Positions 1 through 8,539 of a stretch of 64,000 nt of DNA are shown in pieces. The notes under the pieces were generated by a model. It saw only the letters and a list, made by a program, of their open reading frames with translations, had not been told where the DNA came from and made no database searches. Source of the stretch: Rhizobium sp. P32RR-XVIII (GTDB lineage Bacteria; Pseudomonadota; Alphaproteobacteria; Rhizobiales; Rhizobiaceae). The position numbers and the translations under genes are program-made. Every line of letters starts with the position of its first letter. Position 1 is the first letter of the stretch. The stretch lies in NCBI RefSeq assembly GCF_012641395.1, contig NZ_JABAIH010000001.1, positions 372,001 through 436,000 on the forward strand, read 5' to 3'.

Positions 1-54
1 TTGACCGAACGTGCGGCGGCTTATACGGATGAAGCTCCGAGAAGTCAATTATAG
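1..54 (+). CDS. possible 3' tail of an upstream gene (partial)
   Basis: The first frame is open from base 1 and closes at a TAG at 52-54, giving 17 residues that end in RSQL. It may be the tail of a gene cut by the window edge. The piece is too short to identify, and an untranslated reading is equally possible. Confidence 0.2.
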   Translation: MTERAAAYTDEAPRSQL

Positions 55-366
55 CCAGGTAACTCACCTGTCAGCTACTTGGCCCCCTGCAAAAAATCGC
101 ACTCTGATATTAACGATTGGGCAGAACGCAGCGGAAGGTTGCATTTCGCGCGTTTGTTCTCCGCGATCATCGATCTTAAGTATTTTTCCCGCAAGGCCAT
201 GCAATTTTTCGAGGAAAGGCTCGCGTGTATCCTCAAAAGAATGGATAATTTTTCGTAGCTCTAAACAATAGTATTCGAAATCTAGCGTTAAGAAATTTAG
301 TCGATCCTCTTGTCTCGGCTGGGATCTGCTTTCCAGACTCTCATCAGGCTCAGGAGGGGCATTGCG
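55..366. other. 312-bp leader region upstream of the chemoreceptor gene
   Basis: This stretch is more AT-rich than its neighbours and has no gene I can defend. The minus strand holds a protein-like open frame from about 309 down to a TGA near 79 with no ATG, GTG or TTG start near its beginning. It presumably carries the chemoreceptor promoter, but I cannot point to convincing -35/-10 boxes. Confidence 0.3.
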
Positions 367-2367
367 TTGAATATCCGCGGCAAGATCAATTTACTCGTTA
401 CTATTATGGCAGGAGTTGCAATCATCATCGGCGCAACCGCCCTCCTTGCGATGAATGAATACAGCAACAAATTCACTGCTTTTAAAAGCGCCTCGCAGCG
501 TGCCTATGCCGGTGAGCGGCTGAACCGCTTCGTGACTGCGACGGTTATGGAATCGCGCGGGATCTACGTGGCGAAAGACACCAAGGATGCCGGCGCCTTC
601 GCCAAAGGTCTGATGGCGGATCTCGATGAGATCGACAATGTCATCACCACATGGGCGCCACTGGTTCCGGAGGACCAGAGGGAAAGCTTTGCAAATCTCG
701 TCGCTCGCGCCAAGGAATTCCGTACCTTCCGCTCGGAAACGGCTCGCCTCGGCACCGAGGTCAGTCCAGACGCCGCAAACGCTCAGGGCAACAATGAAGC
801 AAACCGCGCGAACAGAAAGGCCTTTCAGGCCGACATCGATGCTATCGTAAAGGCCGACAAGGCCGAACTGCAGGCGGTTGATGCGGAGATCGAAGCTTTC
901 CGCAACTCGGTGTTCTGGCTCGTGCTCGCCATCACGGGTATCGGCATATCTGCTGGCCTCGGCATGGGCTTCTACATCGGCGCAAGCCATCTTAGCCGTC
1001 CCATCAAGCGCGTAACGACGGCGATCAACGAAGTTGCGAGCGGCAATTTCGACGCCGAAGTGCCCTATGCCGGGCGCAACGACGAAATTGGCCAGATGGC
1101 TGCCGCCGTTGCCGTCTTCAAGGAAAACGGCCTCGCCATCAAGCGCTTGAATGCGCAGGAAGCAGCCATGCGCGCCAAGAGCGACGACTTGCAGTCCAGC
1201 ATGTCTGTCGTGGTTTCGGCCGCCGCTGCCGGCGATTTCGGCTGCCGCATCGAGAAGGATTATGAAGACGAGAACCTCAATCGGTTCGCGGGCAACATCA
1301 ACTCGCTGCTATCAAGCGTCGATGCCGGCATCGACGAAACCCGCCGCGTCATCGCAAGCCTTGCCGATGGTGATCTGACGCAGACCATGCGCGGCGACTT
1401 CCAGGGCGCATTCGCCGAGTTGCAGCAGAACGTCAACAATACCTTCGCGACGCTGCAGGCGGCGATGCGCGAAGTCCGCGAGACGACCGAGGCGATCAAC
1501 GGCAACACCAACGAGCTCCGCGTCGCCAGCGACGATCTCTCCCGGCGCACGGAACAGCAGGCGGCCGCCCTCGAGCAGACCTCTGCCGCTCTCGACCAGA
1601 TCACGGCGGTTGTGCACAATTCGACCGAACGGGCGCAGGAAGCGAGCGTCATGGTTTCCGAAGCGAAGGAAAACGCGGGCAAGTCCGGCGTCGTCGTTCG
1701 CAACGCAGTCGACGCCATGGGCCGTATCGAACAGGCTTCGCGCGAAATCAGCCAGATCATCAACGTGATCGATGACATCGCCTTCCAGACCAACCTGCTG
1801 GCCTTGAACGCCGGTGTCGAAGCTGCTCGCGCCGGTGAAGCAGGCAAAGGCTTCGCCGTCGTCGCCCAGGAGGTTCGGGAACTCGCGCAGCGATCGGCGA
1901 CGGCCGCCAAGGACATCAAGGCGCTCATCACCAAGTCCGGCGATGAAGTGAATGTCGGCGTGAGGCTGGTGCAGGCCACAGGCGAGGCGCTTGGCGAGAT
2001 CGAAACCCGCGTCATCGCGATCAACGATCACATTCAGTCAATCGCAACCGCTGCCAAGGAACAGTCGACCGGCCTCAAGGAGGTCAATACCGCCATAAAC
2101 CAGATGGATCAGGTGACGCAGCAGAACGCGGCGATGGTGGAGGAGACCTCCGCCGCGACGCACAAGCTGGCGGCAGAAGCAGACGGTCTCGTGCGCCTTG
2201 TCTCGCGCTTCAGGACGTCGAATACGGCTGCCGCGGCGCCGGTCGCTGTTGCACGCCGCGAAGAACACCGCCCGGTCGCATCGCCGGCCCGCAGGGCAAT
2301 GAACACGGTCGCGCGCGCCTTCAACGGCAATGCGGCGGTTGCCCAGCAGAACTGGGAAGAGTTCTGA
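367..2367 (+). CDS. methyl-accepting chemotaxis protein with CheR/CheB tether
   Basis: Transmembrane chemoreceptor that signals to CheA/CheW in the polar array. With a TTG start at 367 it has 666 residues. TM1 is about 9-30, a periplasmic helical sensor follows to about 181, TM2 is 182-205, then a HAMP domain and a second HAMP-like stretch. The conserved signalling tip containing [19 protein letters not shown] begins near residue 469. The C-terminus is NWEEF, matching the xWxxF pentapeptide that tethers the methylation enzymes. I chose TTG 367 because AGGAGGGG lies at 352-359, seven bases upstream, and the protein then begins MNIRGKI, a common start for this family; a TTG at 310 lacks such a site. 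The ligand is unknown. A strong terminator follows. Confidence 0.93.
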   Translation: MNIRGKINLLVTIMAGVAIIIGATALLAMNEYSNKFTAFKSASQRAYAGERLNRFVTATVMESRGIYVAKDTKDAGAFAKGLMADLDEIDNVITTWAPLVPEDQRESFANLVARAKEFRTFRSETARLGTEVSPDAANAQGNNEANRANRKAFQADIDAIVKADKAELQAVDAEIEAFRNSVFWLVLAITGIGISAGLGMGFYIGASHLSRPIKRVTTAINEVASGNFDAEVPYAGRNDEIGQMAAAVAVFKENGLAIKRLNAQEAAMRAKSDDLQSSMSVVVSAAAAGDFGCRIEKDYEDENLNRFAGNINSLLSSVDAGIDETRRVIASLADGDLTQTMRGDFQGAFAELQQNVNNTFATLQAAMREVRETTEAINGNTNELRVASDDLSRRTEQQAAALEQTSAALDQITAVVHNSTERAQEASVMVSEAKENAGKSGVVVRNAVDAMGRIEQASREISQIINVIDDIAFQTNLLALNAGVEAARAGEAGKGFAVVAQEVRELAQRSATAAKDIKALITKSGDEVNVGVRLVQATGEALGEIETRVIAINDHIQSIATAAKEQSTGLKEVNTAINQMDQVTQQNAAMVEETSAATHKLAAEADGLVRLVSRFRTSNTAAAAPVAVARREEHRPVASPARRAMNTVARAFNGNAAVAQQNWEEF

Positions 2368-2387
2368 GGCACTCTTCCGTTAGCTTG

Positions 2388-2414
2388 AAAACGCCGCCTC
2401 AGTGCGGCGTTTTC
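2388..2414 (+). terminator. rho-independent terminator after the chemoreceptor
   Basis: A perfect 10-bp stem (AAAACGCCGC at 2388-2397 with GCGGCGTTTT at 2404-2413) closes a 6-nt loop and ends in a T-rich tail. It lies 20 bases after the stop codon. Confidence 0.85.
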
Positions 2415-2514
2415 TTTTGTGACGACTTGCCGCTGCTCGCGAAGATTTGAAAGCGGAGTTCCATCGTCTATTATAAGCGTCTCGTTCCAGGCGCTTCGCC
2501 GATCGGAAAAGACC

Positions 2515-4023
2515 ATGCCGCTGCAACATCAGGGCGAACACTCGACTATCGATAAGACCGCGGACAGCGCATACGGCCGTCCGGTGGGCTGGTTCGGCGG
2601 TCTATCGGGCAAGCTGCTTTGGCTCACTGTCTTGTTCATCATGCTCGCCGAAGTGCTCATCTTCTTCCCCTCGATCGCGACCATGCGCATTCGCTGGCTG
2701 GAGGACAGGTTGAACACGGCGGCGGCGGCGGCCATCGTCATCGATGGCTTGCAGCCTGTCGAACTGCCGCACACGCTGCAAAAGGAGACGCTGGAAGCAA
2801 CCGGAACGAAGGCGATCGTGCTTCGCAAGGAGGGTACCTCCCGCCTGCTTGCGATGAGCGACATGCCGACCTCTGTCGACGAGCAATATGATCTCACCAA
2901 GACCACGCTGCTCAGTTCCATGGATGACGCGCTGGATACGATGCTTTTCGGCGGCAAACGGATGATCCGCGTCTATGGCCCGGTCGGAGAAACGAGCACG
3001 GGCGTCGAAGTCGTGATGAAGGACAAGGCCCTGCGCACGGCGATGTTCGCTTATGCACGCAATGTCCTCTATCTCTCCGTTCTGATCTCGCTCTTCACCG
3101 CGACATTGATCTTCTTCGCCATCAACCGCATCCTCATCCGCCCGATCCGCGAACTGACCGGCAGCATGCAGAAATTTTCCGCCGAGCCGGAAAACCCGCA
3201 GAATGTTTTCGTTGGCGACGGCGGCCGCGACGAGCTGGCGGTCGCGGGGCGGCATCTGACGTCCATGCAGATGGAGCTGCAGAAGACGCTAAAGCAGCAG
3301 AAGAATCTCGCCGCACTCGGCCTTGCTGTCTCCAAGATCAATCATGACATGCGCAACATCCTCGCCTCCGCGCAATTGATGTCGGATCGCCTGGTGAGCG
3401 TCGATGATCCGATGGTGAAGAGCTTTGCGCCGAAGTTGCTGCGAACCATCGATCGGGCAGTCGGCTATACCAATGAAGTGCTCTCCTATGGCCAGGCAAG
3501 CGAATCGGCACCGCGCCGCCGGCGCATCAGGCTCTACGACCTGACGCAGGACGTTCGCGACATGCTGGCGATCGATCCGCAGAGCGGAGTGGAGTTTGCC
3601 GAGCAAATGCCGGTTGACGTCGAGGTCGATGCAGACAACGAGCAGCTCTTCCGCGTGATCCACAATCTGTGCCGCAACGCGCTGCAGGCTCTGATGATGC
3701 CTGGCGAAACGGGTATGGATGGAGTCAAGCGGATCACGGTTTCGGCACAACGCGTCGGCAGCGTCGTCAGTATCATCGTTGACGACACCGGGCCGGGAAT
3801 GCCGGTGAAAGCCCGCCAGAACCTCTTCACAGCCTTCCGCGGCTCTGCCCGCAGCGGCGGCACGGGCCTTGGCCTGACGATCGCGCGCGAGCTGGTGCTT
3901 GCTCATGGCGGCACGATCGCCCTCGTCGAAAAACCCACGGCTGGCACGCAGTTCCGCATCGAGATCCCCGATCGTCCTGTTTCGTTGGACGACTATCGCT
4001 CTCGTCTGCATGCAGAAAAGTGA
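2515..4023 (+). CDS. membrane sensor histidine kinase
   Basis: Two-component sensor kinase of 502 residues. TM1 is about 36-55 and TM2 about 183-205, enclosing a periplasmic sensor of about 125 residues. A HAMP-like linker follows (RPIRELTGSM), then a phospho-acceptor region with KINHDMRN (His277). The ATPase domain has an N box at NLCRNALQ (384-391), a G1 box DDTGPGMP (423-430) and a G2 box GGTGLGLTIA. The ATG at 2515 follows GGAAAAG; an in-frame start at 2419 would add 32 residues with no domain content and would overlap the terminator tail. No response regulator is adjacent, so the partner is encoded elsewhere. The signal sensed is unknown. Confidence 0.88.
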   Translation: MPLQHQGEHSTIDKTADSAYGRPVGWFGGLSGKLLWLTVLFIMLAEVLIFFPSIATMRIRWLEDRLNTAAAAAIVIDGLQPVELPHTLQKETLEATGTKAIVLRKEGTSRLLAMSDMPTSVDEQYDLTKTTLLSSMDDALDTMLFGGKRMIRVYGPVGETSTGVEVVMKDKALRTAMFAYARNVLYLSVLISLFTATLIFFAINRILIRPIRELTGSMQKFSAEPENPQNVFVGDGGRDELAVAGRHLTSMQMELQKTLKQQKNLAALGLAVSKINHDMRNILASAQLMSDRLVSVDDPMVKSFAPKLLRTIDRAVGYTNEVLSYGQASESAPRRRRIRLYDLTQDVRDMLAIDPQSGVEFAEQMPVDVEVDADNEQLFRVIHNLCRNALQALMMPGETGMDGVKRITVSAQRVGSVVSIIVDDTGPGMPVKARQNLFTAFRGSARSGGTGLGLTIARELVLAHGGTIALVEKPTAGTQFRIEIPDRPVSLDDYRSRLHAEK

Positions 4024-4144
4024 TGCAAATTCCGCACCTCAGCCATCCGCAGCCAAAGTCGCGATTTTTTTCGAATTGCTATTGCATTCGCCTAAAGGAC
4101 GCTTTAGAGGATCGCCCACGCAAGCGGCACGGCCGCTTTGACAC

Positions 4145-4221
4145 GCACCCGTAGCTCAGCTGGATAGAGCACCAGACTACGAATCTGGGGGTCAGGAGTT
4201 CGAATCTCTTCGGGTGCGCCA
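4145..4221 (+). tRNA. tRNA-Arg (anticodon ACG)
   Basis: A 77-nt cloverleaf with encoded CCA. The acceptor GCACCCG pairs with CGGGTGC, followed by the discriminator G and CCA. The anticodon stem CCAGA/TCTGG encloses the loop CTACGAA, giving anticodon ACG. The T arm carries GTTCGAATC. Accessory genes start just downstream, so this is a plausible integration site. Confidence 0.95.
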
Positions 4222-4393
4222 TTTCACCATTCCAGCCCAAAATGGGCGTCAAGCTAAGCTTTTGACGCGATGAGACCGTTCGCGTCTCTCGCGCGTGAGC
4301 TAGCTGGCTAGGCGGACACCGGCCCTCGCCGCGCTCGCAGGGAGTCGCTAACGCTGGACTCCCGAGACAAGCAAAGATCGCTCACAGGGCTCT
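4222..4393. other. gene-free stretch with three hairpins after tRNA-Arg
   Basis: Contains GCGTCAA/TTGACGC (4246-4268), GAGAC/GTCTC (about 4270-4288) and GGGAGTC/GACTCCC (4340-4363). The first could end the tRNA transcript and the last could end the minus-strand deacylase transcript. None has a strong T-tract, so termination is an inference. Confidence 0.4.
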
Positions 4394-5590
4394 TTACTCG
4401 GGATATACCTCTGCGCCCTCCGGCGTCGGCTTGCTGAAAAGGATGAACACCAAGGGGTTGCCGGGCTCGGACATTGCGTCGCTGCGCTGGCCCGTTATCT
4501 CTCCAGCCACGCCGCTTGTATACTCCGCGACCACCTCGCCGAAACTGTTGCGCTGAATGGCCACCTTCTGTCCGGCTTCGACCTTGTCGTTCAGCTTGAC
4601 CAGATGCTCGACGAGCCCGCCCGCGGTGGCAAGAATCGGAAGGGCGCTGTTCCCGACAAAGACACTCACGTCCTTGCCTGTACGTCCCATCGACCCGGCA
4701 ACGATGCCGTGATGCTTGAGGACGTTCATTGTGCCTTCCACGAACAGCGAGATCATCTCGAGGTCCAGGTGGCGGGCAGCCCCGATCTCCGGGCAGAAGG
4801 ACGGGATGCCCGCGGCGATAAACGCGTTATGCAGTACACTGGGATATGTAGGGTTATCGAAGATTTGGCCGATGGGGTAGAGCTCCACCATCGCCTTGAT
4901 CTCGGGTACGTCCATCTCTGCAATATTGAATGCGCTGACCTCGAATCCGGTCGTTCCGGTATGGAAGTCGATTGCGAAGTCGGCATTCGGCCGGAGGAGC
5001 CGGTTGAACAGGAGCCCGGCGTGTCGGCTGGCCGCGGTGGCGCCGTTCTCGTTCCCGGGCCACTCCCGGTTCATATCGGTCAGATCGCTGCCCCTGCCCG
5101 AATTGGGCCACCTGCGCTGCATGCCCTCGATGGCCGGGCGGGACACGTCCGTGACCGCCATGACAGTCCCCGACATCGCCGCCGGATCGAGTTGGTTCAT
5201 CACAGTCTGGACCGTATGCATAGAACTCATTTCGTCGCCATGCACACCACTGACCAGGACGCCGCGCTTGCCCGGCTTCGCTCCCTTGGCGACCGTCACT
5301 GACACATACCAATGCTGTCCGCTGGGCATCTCGACGCCCTGAAAATACAAAAGGTGCTTCTTGCTGGGCTCCAGGTCGTTGACGTCAAGCGCGCTGACGA
5401 CTTTCTTCCCTTCGATGACATCGCCAACGTAGACTGTCTTCTGTGACGTCGAGTTGGCGGCGGACCCAGCATTGTCCTGCGCGTTCGCACCTGCCGCACT
5501 GACGGCGAGGGCAGCCGACGCGCCGACCGTGGCAATGGATGCGATTATGAAATCACGGCGATCGAGGCCTTCCTTAAGATTATCCGACAT
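4394..5590 (-). CDS. Tat-exported zinc deacylase of the succinylglutamate desuccinylase/aspartoacylase family
   Basis: 398 residues. The N-terminus carries a twin-arginine export signal: RRDF at 11-14, a hydrophobic stretch to about 30, and cleavage near ANAQ. The mature part has the M14-type zinc site of the AstE/AspA family: VHGDE (His117, Glu120) and DFHTG (His210), with a plausible catalytic Glu268 in PEIGA. The C-terminal segment (QKVAIQRN...TSGVAGEI) resembles the beta-barrel that caps these enzymes. Characterised relatives cut N-acyl amino acids in the cytoplasm, so an exported version suggests a periplasmic N-acyl amino acid or peptide-like substrate, which is unknown. It stands alone on the minus strand with the palindrome CTTGCAAAGTTGCAAG about 100 bp upstream of its start. 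Confidence 0.8.
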   Translation of the reverse strand: MSDNLKEGLDRRDFIIASIATVGASAALAVSAAGANAQDNAGSAANSTSQKTVYVGDVIEGKKVVSALDVNDLEPSKKHLLYFQGVEMPSGQHWYVSVTVAKGAKPGKRGVLVSGVHGDEMSSMHTVQTVMNQLDPAAMSGTVMAVTDVSRPAIEGMQRRWPNSGRGSDLTDMNREWPGNENGATAASRHAGLLFNRLLRPNADFAIDFHTGTTGFEVSAFNIAEMDVPEIKAMVELYPIGQIFDNPTYPSVLHNAFIAAGIPSFCPEIGAARHLDLEMISLFVEGTMNVLKHHGIVAGSMGRTGKDVSVFVGNSALPILATAGGLVEHLVKLNDKVEAGQKVAIQRNSFGEVVAEYTSGVAGEITGQRSDAMSEPGNPLVFILFSKPTPEGAEVYPE

Positions 5591-5900
5591 GATGGAGATC
5601 CCTTGTGATATGAAAAGCTACGTTAGAACAACGGCATGCATATCGTTCACAAGAACCCCTGCGACTTAAGCCACAACCATGTTCGCTAAACTTGCAAAGT
5701 TGCAAGAGTTCTGCGGAGCTACGGAGCTATGTCGGGGCTTGCGATCTTGCGGTGTCTTTCGGCAGGGTTCGGAGATTGCGCAACGCAGACCTGCCGCTCA
5801 GAAATAGAAAGCGATAACAATCATATACGAGTTAGCAGTTTCATCTCGTCCGGTTTGCCATTTCCTTTCAGGGATGATCGTGGATCTTCGGATTCCGTAT
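5591..5900. other. 310-bp intergenic region upstream of the zinc deacylase gene
   Basis: No gene seen. The perfect 7-2-7 palindrome CTTGCAAAGTTGCAAG lies at 5691-5706 and could be an operator for the minus-strand gene starting at 5590. The remainder shows nothing I can name. Confidence 0.4.
5691..5706. promoter_or_regulatory. 16-bp palindrome, candidate operator
   Basis: CTTGCAA-AG-TTGCAAG is a perfect inverted repeat about 100 bp upstream of the exported deacylase gene. No regulator gene lies next to it. Its role as an operator is inferred from symmetry and position only. Confidence 0.35.
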
Positions 5901-6371
5901 TCACGACGGGCGGCTGAAGCGGGCAACCTGCGCATCCTTCATCAGGTTGCGGAAATTCGGTCCGCTCATATGCACCAGCGTCCGGTGATCGCCACCTTCG
6001 AAATAGACGTCAGCCGCGTCGTTGAGGCTCTCATCGAGCAGCATAGGCACGTTGTAAGCCGATCCGACAGGAGGGACAGCGCCAACTTCGCAATCGGCGA
6101 AAAGCGAGCTGACCTCATCCTCCGACGCAAGCCCGAGGCGCCTGTTCATGACGCTTTGCAGCAACGAAAGCTCGACCTGGTGTGTGCTCGGAACAACCGC
6201 CAGTGTGTAGCCCGTTTCATCGTGAATGAGCACGGATTTGGCGAGGCGGCTGCCGGGGACATGGGCTGCCTGAGCCGACTGGCTGGTGGTTGCCGTCCGG
6301 TGATGCGGGACGGTTTCATAGGCGATTCCGACGCCGTCGATATAGTCCTGAAGTTTCCTTGCGATCGTCAT
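5901..6371 (-). CDS. YbaK/EbsC-domain protein, likely aminoacyl-tRNA deacylase
   Basis: 156 residues covering a single YbaK/ProX-like editing domain. This family hydrolyses mischarged aminoacyl-tRNAs such as Cys-tRNAPro or Ala-tRNAPro. Family-like features are a conserved lysine in SRLAKSVLIHD, the VPSTHQVELSLL segment and the GAVPPVGSAY loop, which matches the conserved G-x-x-x-P-x-G pattern. The ATG at 6371 was chosen because AAGGGG lies about seven bases upstream; a start at 6413 would add 14 residues without a ribosome site. It is monocistronic on the minus strand between the exported deacylase and merR. Substrate specificity cannot be read from sequence. Confidence 0.8.
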   Translation of the reverse strand: MTIARKLQDYIDGVGIAYETVPHHRTATTSQSAQAAHVPGSRLAKSVLIHDETGYTLAVVPSTHQVELSLLQSVMNRRLGLASEDEVSSLFADCEVGAVPPVGSAYNVPMLLDESLNDAADVYFEGGDHRTLVHMSGPNFRNLMKDAQVARFSRPS

Positions 6372-6551
6372 CGTGAGCCCCTTTGTGCTGTGGGGTGGAC
6401 GCATGGGAAACATTTTCCTCTCATCACTTGTGAAGTCAACGACAAATGGACAGCCACAAATGCAAGCGGTGGCTCCGTTCGTTTGACCGGATGTCTGGCC
6501 CCTGTCATGGGAGACCGTGCTGTGACCGCCACCGATACAAATGAGCGAGAT

Positions 6552-6965
6552 CTACATGGTCAGCACATCCAGCATGGGACACTGCGGAACAGCCGCTCCG
6601 CTGCACTTGGCCGAAGTCTCGGCGAGAACTCTCTCAATTCTCTTGAGGTCTGCGATTTTGGTGCGGATGTCGGCCAAGTGCCTTTCCGTCCTCTCTTTCA
6701 CTTCGGCGCAGGTTTGAGTGCCGCCATCGACCAAATTCAGAAGTCCGCGAATGCCGTCGATCGAAAAGCCGAGTTCCCGGGCGCGGAGAATAAAGCGCAG
6801 GCGCTGGACGTGCCCTTCCTCGTAGAACCGGTATCCCGTCCTGCTTGGCCGCGGGTCTGGCATCATGCCGATTTTCTCGTAGTAGCGAATGGTTTCGAGA
6901 TTGCAGCCGGATCGCCGAGCCAGGTCCGCGCGCTGCAATCCCTTCTCGGACTTGTGATCGCTCAT
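6552..6965 (-). CDS. merR: MerR mercury-responsive regulator
   Basis: 137 residues. The winged helix is at the N-terminus (LARRSGCNLETIRYYEKIGM), followed by the long dimerisation helix. All three cysteines expected to bind Hg(II) in MerR are present at C86 (TCAEV), C121 (AKCSG) and C129 (QCPML), which argues for mercury over other metals. The ATG at 6965 is preferred; longer in-frame starts reach into the divergent promoter. The gene is divergent from the merT-like operon and shares a promoter with a long spacer and a 9-3-9 dyad at 6983-7003. In this family the apo-dimer represses and the metal-bound form twists the promoter to activate it. Confidence 0.9.
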   Translation of the reverse strand: MSDHKSEKGLQRADLARRSGCNLETIRYYEKIGMMPDPRPSRTGYRFYEEGHVQRLRFILRARELGFSIDGIRGLLNLVDGGTQTCAEVKERTERHLADIRTKIADLKRIERVLAETSAKCSGAAVPQCPMLDVLTM

Positions 6966-6979
6966 GCGCAAAGTCTCCC

Positions 6980-7010
6980 TTGAGTCTGTAGATCCTACAG
7001 ACTGTAGCTT
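6980..7010 (+). promoter_or_regulatory. MerR-type promoter and operator of the mer module
   Basis: A -35 box TTGAGT (6980-6985) and a -10-like TAGCTT (7005-7010) are separated by 19 bp, the unusually long spacing of MerR-activated promoters. Between them is a perfect dyad, AGTCTGTAG-ATC-CTACAGACT (6983-7003). The divergent merR start at 6965 means the regulator also controls itself. Confidence 0.82.
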
Positions 7011-7041
7011 CGATTCATAGATGTTTCGAGGTCGGGATCGC

Positions 7042-7446
7042 ATGCGTGACATGGAAACTGGAACTGTCTCTATTGAGGTACCGCCGCCGTATACCGCGAA
7101 TCGCGGCAAAGGGTGGTTGGCCGCCGGAGGCTTGATCGGCGCGGTTCTGGCTTCGACGTGTTGTGTTGGGCCGCTGGTTCTGTTGATGCTCGGCATTTCC
7201 GGAGCGTGGATCGGCAACCTGACGGCACTCGAACCCTATAAGCCCCTATCAGCCGCTATCGCGCTCGGCTTCATCGGTTTCGGCTTCAGGCAGGTTTATT
7301 TCTCAAGCAAGGTTGTTGTTTGTGCCGAAGGCGCCTATTGCGCACGACCCGCATCGTCGTTGGTCGTCAAGACCACGCTTTGGCTCGCGACCGGGCTGGT
7401 CGTTCTTGCCCTGACCGTCGACTGGTGGGCGCCAATTTTCTACTAG
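7042..7446 (+). CDS. MerT-like mercuric ion membrane transporter
   Basis: About 134 residues with three predicted membrane segments. A vicinal cysteine pair (STCCVG, C40-C41) lies in the first segment and a second pair (VVCAEGAYC, C94 and C100) in the cytoplasmic loop. This is the arrangement by which MerT passes Hg(II) from MerP across the inner membrane. The start is uncertain: ATG codons at 7021, 7042 and 7051 are in frame. 7021 lies only 11 bases after the -10 box, so I prefer 7042, which has GAGG about ten bases upstream. It is first in an operon with the merP-like gene 14 bases downstream. Confidence 0.8.
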   Translation: MRDMETGTVSIEVPPPYTANRGKGWLAAGGLIGAVLASTCCVGPLVLLMLGISGAWIGNLTALEPYKPLSAAIALGFIGFGFRQVYFSSKVVVCAEGAYCARPASSLVVKTTLWLATGLVVLALTVDWWAPIFY

Positions 7447-7460
7447 GAGAACCCTCAGGG

Positions 7461-7805
7461 ATGAAACGATCCTTCTTCTTTAAGGCCATGGCAGTCACTA
7501 TAGGTGCGATTGCAATCGAGGCCGCCACCCCGGTGGTGCTACTTGCGCAGCCGCTCGCCACCAAAGGTGTGGCCATGCAAACAGCGACCTTTGCCATAGA
7601 CAACATGACCTGCGCCCTTTGCCCGATAACTGTGCAAGCGGCGATGCAGGCCGTCAAAGGCGTGGGCTCGGTTGATATAGACCTCCAAACGAAAACAGCG
7701 ACGGTCGCATTTGATCCTGCCCTCACCACGACCGAGGCAATTGCTGCTTCATCGACGAACGCAGGCTATCCGGCATCCGTTATGAGCGAAACCGGGCCAT
7801 CATGA
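7461..7805 (+). CDS. MerP-like periplasmic heavy-metal-binding protein
   Basis: 114 residues: an N-terminal signal peptide (MKRSFFFKAM then hydrophobic, cleavage near LLAQ) and one HMA domain with NMTCALCPI (C51, C54), the metal-binding CxxC loop. MerP binds Hg(II) in the periplasm and delivers it to MerT. The ATG at 7461 follows TAGGAGAACC. The stop overlaps the next start in ATGA, indicating translational coupling. Confidence 0.82.
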   Translation: MKRSFFFKAMAVTIGAIAIEAATPVVLLAQPLATKGVAMQTATFAIDNMTCALCPITVQAAMQAVKGVGSVDIDLQTKTATVAFDPALTTTEAIAASSTNAGYPASVMSETGPS

Positions 7806-8035
7806 CAATTTTCCACAGGTCGACAATCACCTGCCCGGAATGCGGCCATCGGGCCTTGGAGGCCATGCCCACCGACGCCTGCCAGTATTTCTATGACTGC
7901 AAAGGATGCGGCGCTGTGCTGAGGCCGAAAGTGGGCGACTGTTGCGTCTATTGTTCATACGGAGACATCCCATGTCCGCCTGTCCAGGCGGCACGCGACA
8001 ATGAAATTGATGCGGGAAATTGTCACTGCTGTTGA
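7802..8035 (+). CDS. GDCCVxC-domain metal-binding protein
   Basis: 77 residues with twelve cysteines: CPEC (11-14), C27, CKGC (33-36), the family hallmark GDCCVYC (45-51), PCPP and a C-terminal CHCC. This is a small cytoplasmic cysteine-rich protein repeatedly found next to merT/merP in Proteobacteria. The function is not established; a metal chaperone or sink downstream of MerT is a reasonable inference. It overlaps the merP-like gene by 4 bp and closes the operon. No mercuric reductase follows. Confidence 0.82.
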   Translation: MTIFHRSTITCPECGHRALEAMPTDACQYFYDCKGCGAVLRPKVGDCCVYCSYGDIPCPPVQAARDNEIDAGNCHCC

Positions 8036-8177
8036 GGAGCAGTTGACCATTTCCCGGTTTCATTCTGTTGTCGTGCCATTCGTCTTTCTGCACTCCGTCA
8101 TCGCATGCTTAGCTTCGCGCAATCTTGAAGCGGTACCTATTCTGTGCCGCGGTCGGCGCGGAGCACAGGAGAAATGC

Positions 8178-8492
8178 ATGAAGGCGAGGATGAGGATTGC
8201 GATTTCAATAGCGGCAGCCGCAGCCATTCTTGCCGGGTGCGTCCAGGACCCCAGCCAGCCGGTTCTTTATCCTGTCGGCAGCCCGGTCAATCCGCCATTC
8301 CTTGCCAACCTCATGTGCAACGGTGAAGGCAATGCGATGTACCGCGAGGGGATGCAGCAATACAGGCTGAACGCGCAGATCACCGGTCACTATGACGCCG
8401 CCGAGGCAGATGCGCTGGCGCGCAGCGCGGCGCACAGGAAGTACATCACCTGTGCTTCGTCCGAAGGATATCGGGCCGTTTACCCTCAATAG
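8178..8492 (+). CDS. small lipoprotein of unknown function
   Basis: 104 residues. A signal peptide ends in the lipobox LAGC (Cys21), so the protein is expected to be lipid-anchored. The mature part is short with cysteines in LMCNGEG and ITCASSEG. The ATG at 8178 follows ACAGGAGAA; in-frame starts further upstream would hide the lipobox. No functional family recognised. Confidence 0.75.
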   Translation: MKARMRIAISIAAAAAILAGCVQDPSQPVLYPVGSPVNPPFLANLMCNGEGNAMYREGMQQYRLNAQITGHYDAAEADALARSAAHRKYITCASSEGYRAVYPQ

Positions 8493-8539
8493 GGGGACCA
8501 GATCTTGGGCGTCGATGATCCTGTCGAGGCTCACACCCG

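Noticed and set aside
5874..6983. 369-codon plus-strand open frame across the YbaK-like and merR genes
   Set aside because: It runs antisense to two well-supported genes and crosses the mer promoter region; no domain pattern.
8233..8241. Short match to the 3' end of tRNA-Arg (CGGGTGCG) as an island attachment site
   Set aside because: Only eight or nine bases, inside the lipobox codons of a lipoprotein gene; too short to be a credible att repeat.
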